From: Hysterangium stoloniferum
Taxonomy: Eukaryota > Basidiomycota > Agaricomycetes > Hysterangiales > Hysterangiaceae
Assembly: GCA_015178975.1 (NCBI GenBank)
Contig: WHVD01000160.1
Location: 1 to 64,000, forward strand
DNA: 64,000 bases
Reading direction: 5' to 3'
The position numbers and the translations under genes were made by a program. Below the pieces are notes generated by a model that saw only the letters and a list, made by a program, of their open reading frames with translations, was not told where the DNA came from and did not search any database. Below, in pieces: positions 63,821 to 64,000 of this stretch. Position 1 is the first letter of the stretch, and every line of letters starts with the position of its first letter.

Positions 63821-64000
63821 ATTTCACATGAACGGCACACTGTGTGACCAAGCATATTATGTCACGAATGTGATGGAACGTCACACCTGGGAGTGCACAT
63901 GACAGTAACTGGGGTGCCTATTGTGGGCGTGGGAACTCGAAGGCTCGCTTCACTCACAAATACAGACCATGAGAAGACGAAGGCTCACTTCACTCGCAGG
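63821..64000. other. Right edge, short duplicated phrase
   Basis: CGAAGGCTCGCTTCACTC at about 63938 recurs as CGAAGGCTCACTTCACTC at about 63978. Nothing else was recognised before the window ends. Confidence 0.5.

Noticed and set aside
63085..63855. Minus-strand Ser/His/Pro-rich frames
   Set aside because: They arise from the GA-rich satellite and the 20 bp array; no conserved start or domain.

Overview
This window reads as a gene-poor, transposon-saturated stretch of a fungal nuclear genome. A filamentous basidiomycete is the most likely source, but this is inferred from element types and from the 50-60 bp GT-AG introns, not from a marker gene. No convincing host housekeeping gene is visible. 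Almost everything recognisable is Ty3/gypsy LTR retrotransposon debris, Tc1/mariner-type DNA transposons, one large Helitron, solo LTRs, a small AT-rich terminal-inverted-repeat element, and tandem-repeat arrays. Several insertions keep exact target-site duplications (TSDs), so the order of events can be read directly.

Layout. 1-8586 is a minus-strand chromodomain gypsy element (gypsy-1), broken by stops and frameshifts. It abuts a large two-gene DNA transposon, T1 (8587 to at least 14371), with ~400 bp terminal repeats. 14402-16235 is a ~375 bp satellite split by a 382 bp LTR-like element. 16235-17150 holds an unidentified plus-strand ORF. 17720-29920 is one Tc1 element (Tc1-A) inserted at a TA inside the zinc-knuckle codons of a gypsy gag. 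It was later split by a solo LTR, itself split by the AT-rich element, and by a ~9.3 kb Helitron block that sits in its right terminal repeat. 29921-34000 holds gypsy fragments and a solo LTR. 34003-37911 is a second two-gene transposon, T2, inserted at a TA in another gypsy pol. 41260-42867 is a compact Tc1 copy (Tc1-B). 45718-53808 is an almost complete gypsy element (gypsy-C) with a TGGGG duplication; its 3' LTR carries two solo LTRs. 53821-64000 is mosaic debris: LTRs of families A, B, D and F, gag fragments, a promoter-like array of heat-shock-type motifs, and satellites.

The most interesting system is the T1/T2 lineage. Both elements pair a five-exon DD34E (IS630/Tc1-like) transposase with a convergent second gene. 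That second gene encodes a protein with a basic or acidic N-terminus, a small beta-rich region, a Cys-x-x-Cys motif and a C-terminal SAM-like helical domain. Corresponding internal exons of the two transposases have the same or nearly the same lengths (141/141, 194/197 and 204/204 nt), so the two-gene arrangement is ancestral and conserved. In T2 the accessory gene gives an uninterrupted spliced frame of about 540 codons, while the transposase carries one in-frame TGA.

Other cross-element signals are: a core motif (CAGCACATAAGCTGAAGC) shared by otherwise dissimilar LTR families; a Helitron block with two 3'-terminal hairpin modules 3 kb apart, as expected for read-through capture; and a marked bias of premature stops toward TGA. 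All boundaries and TSDs were found by eye. Family names (A-G, gypsy-1, T1 and so on) are local labels.
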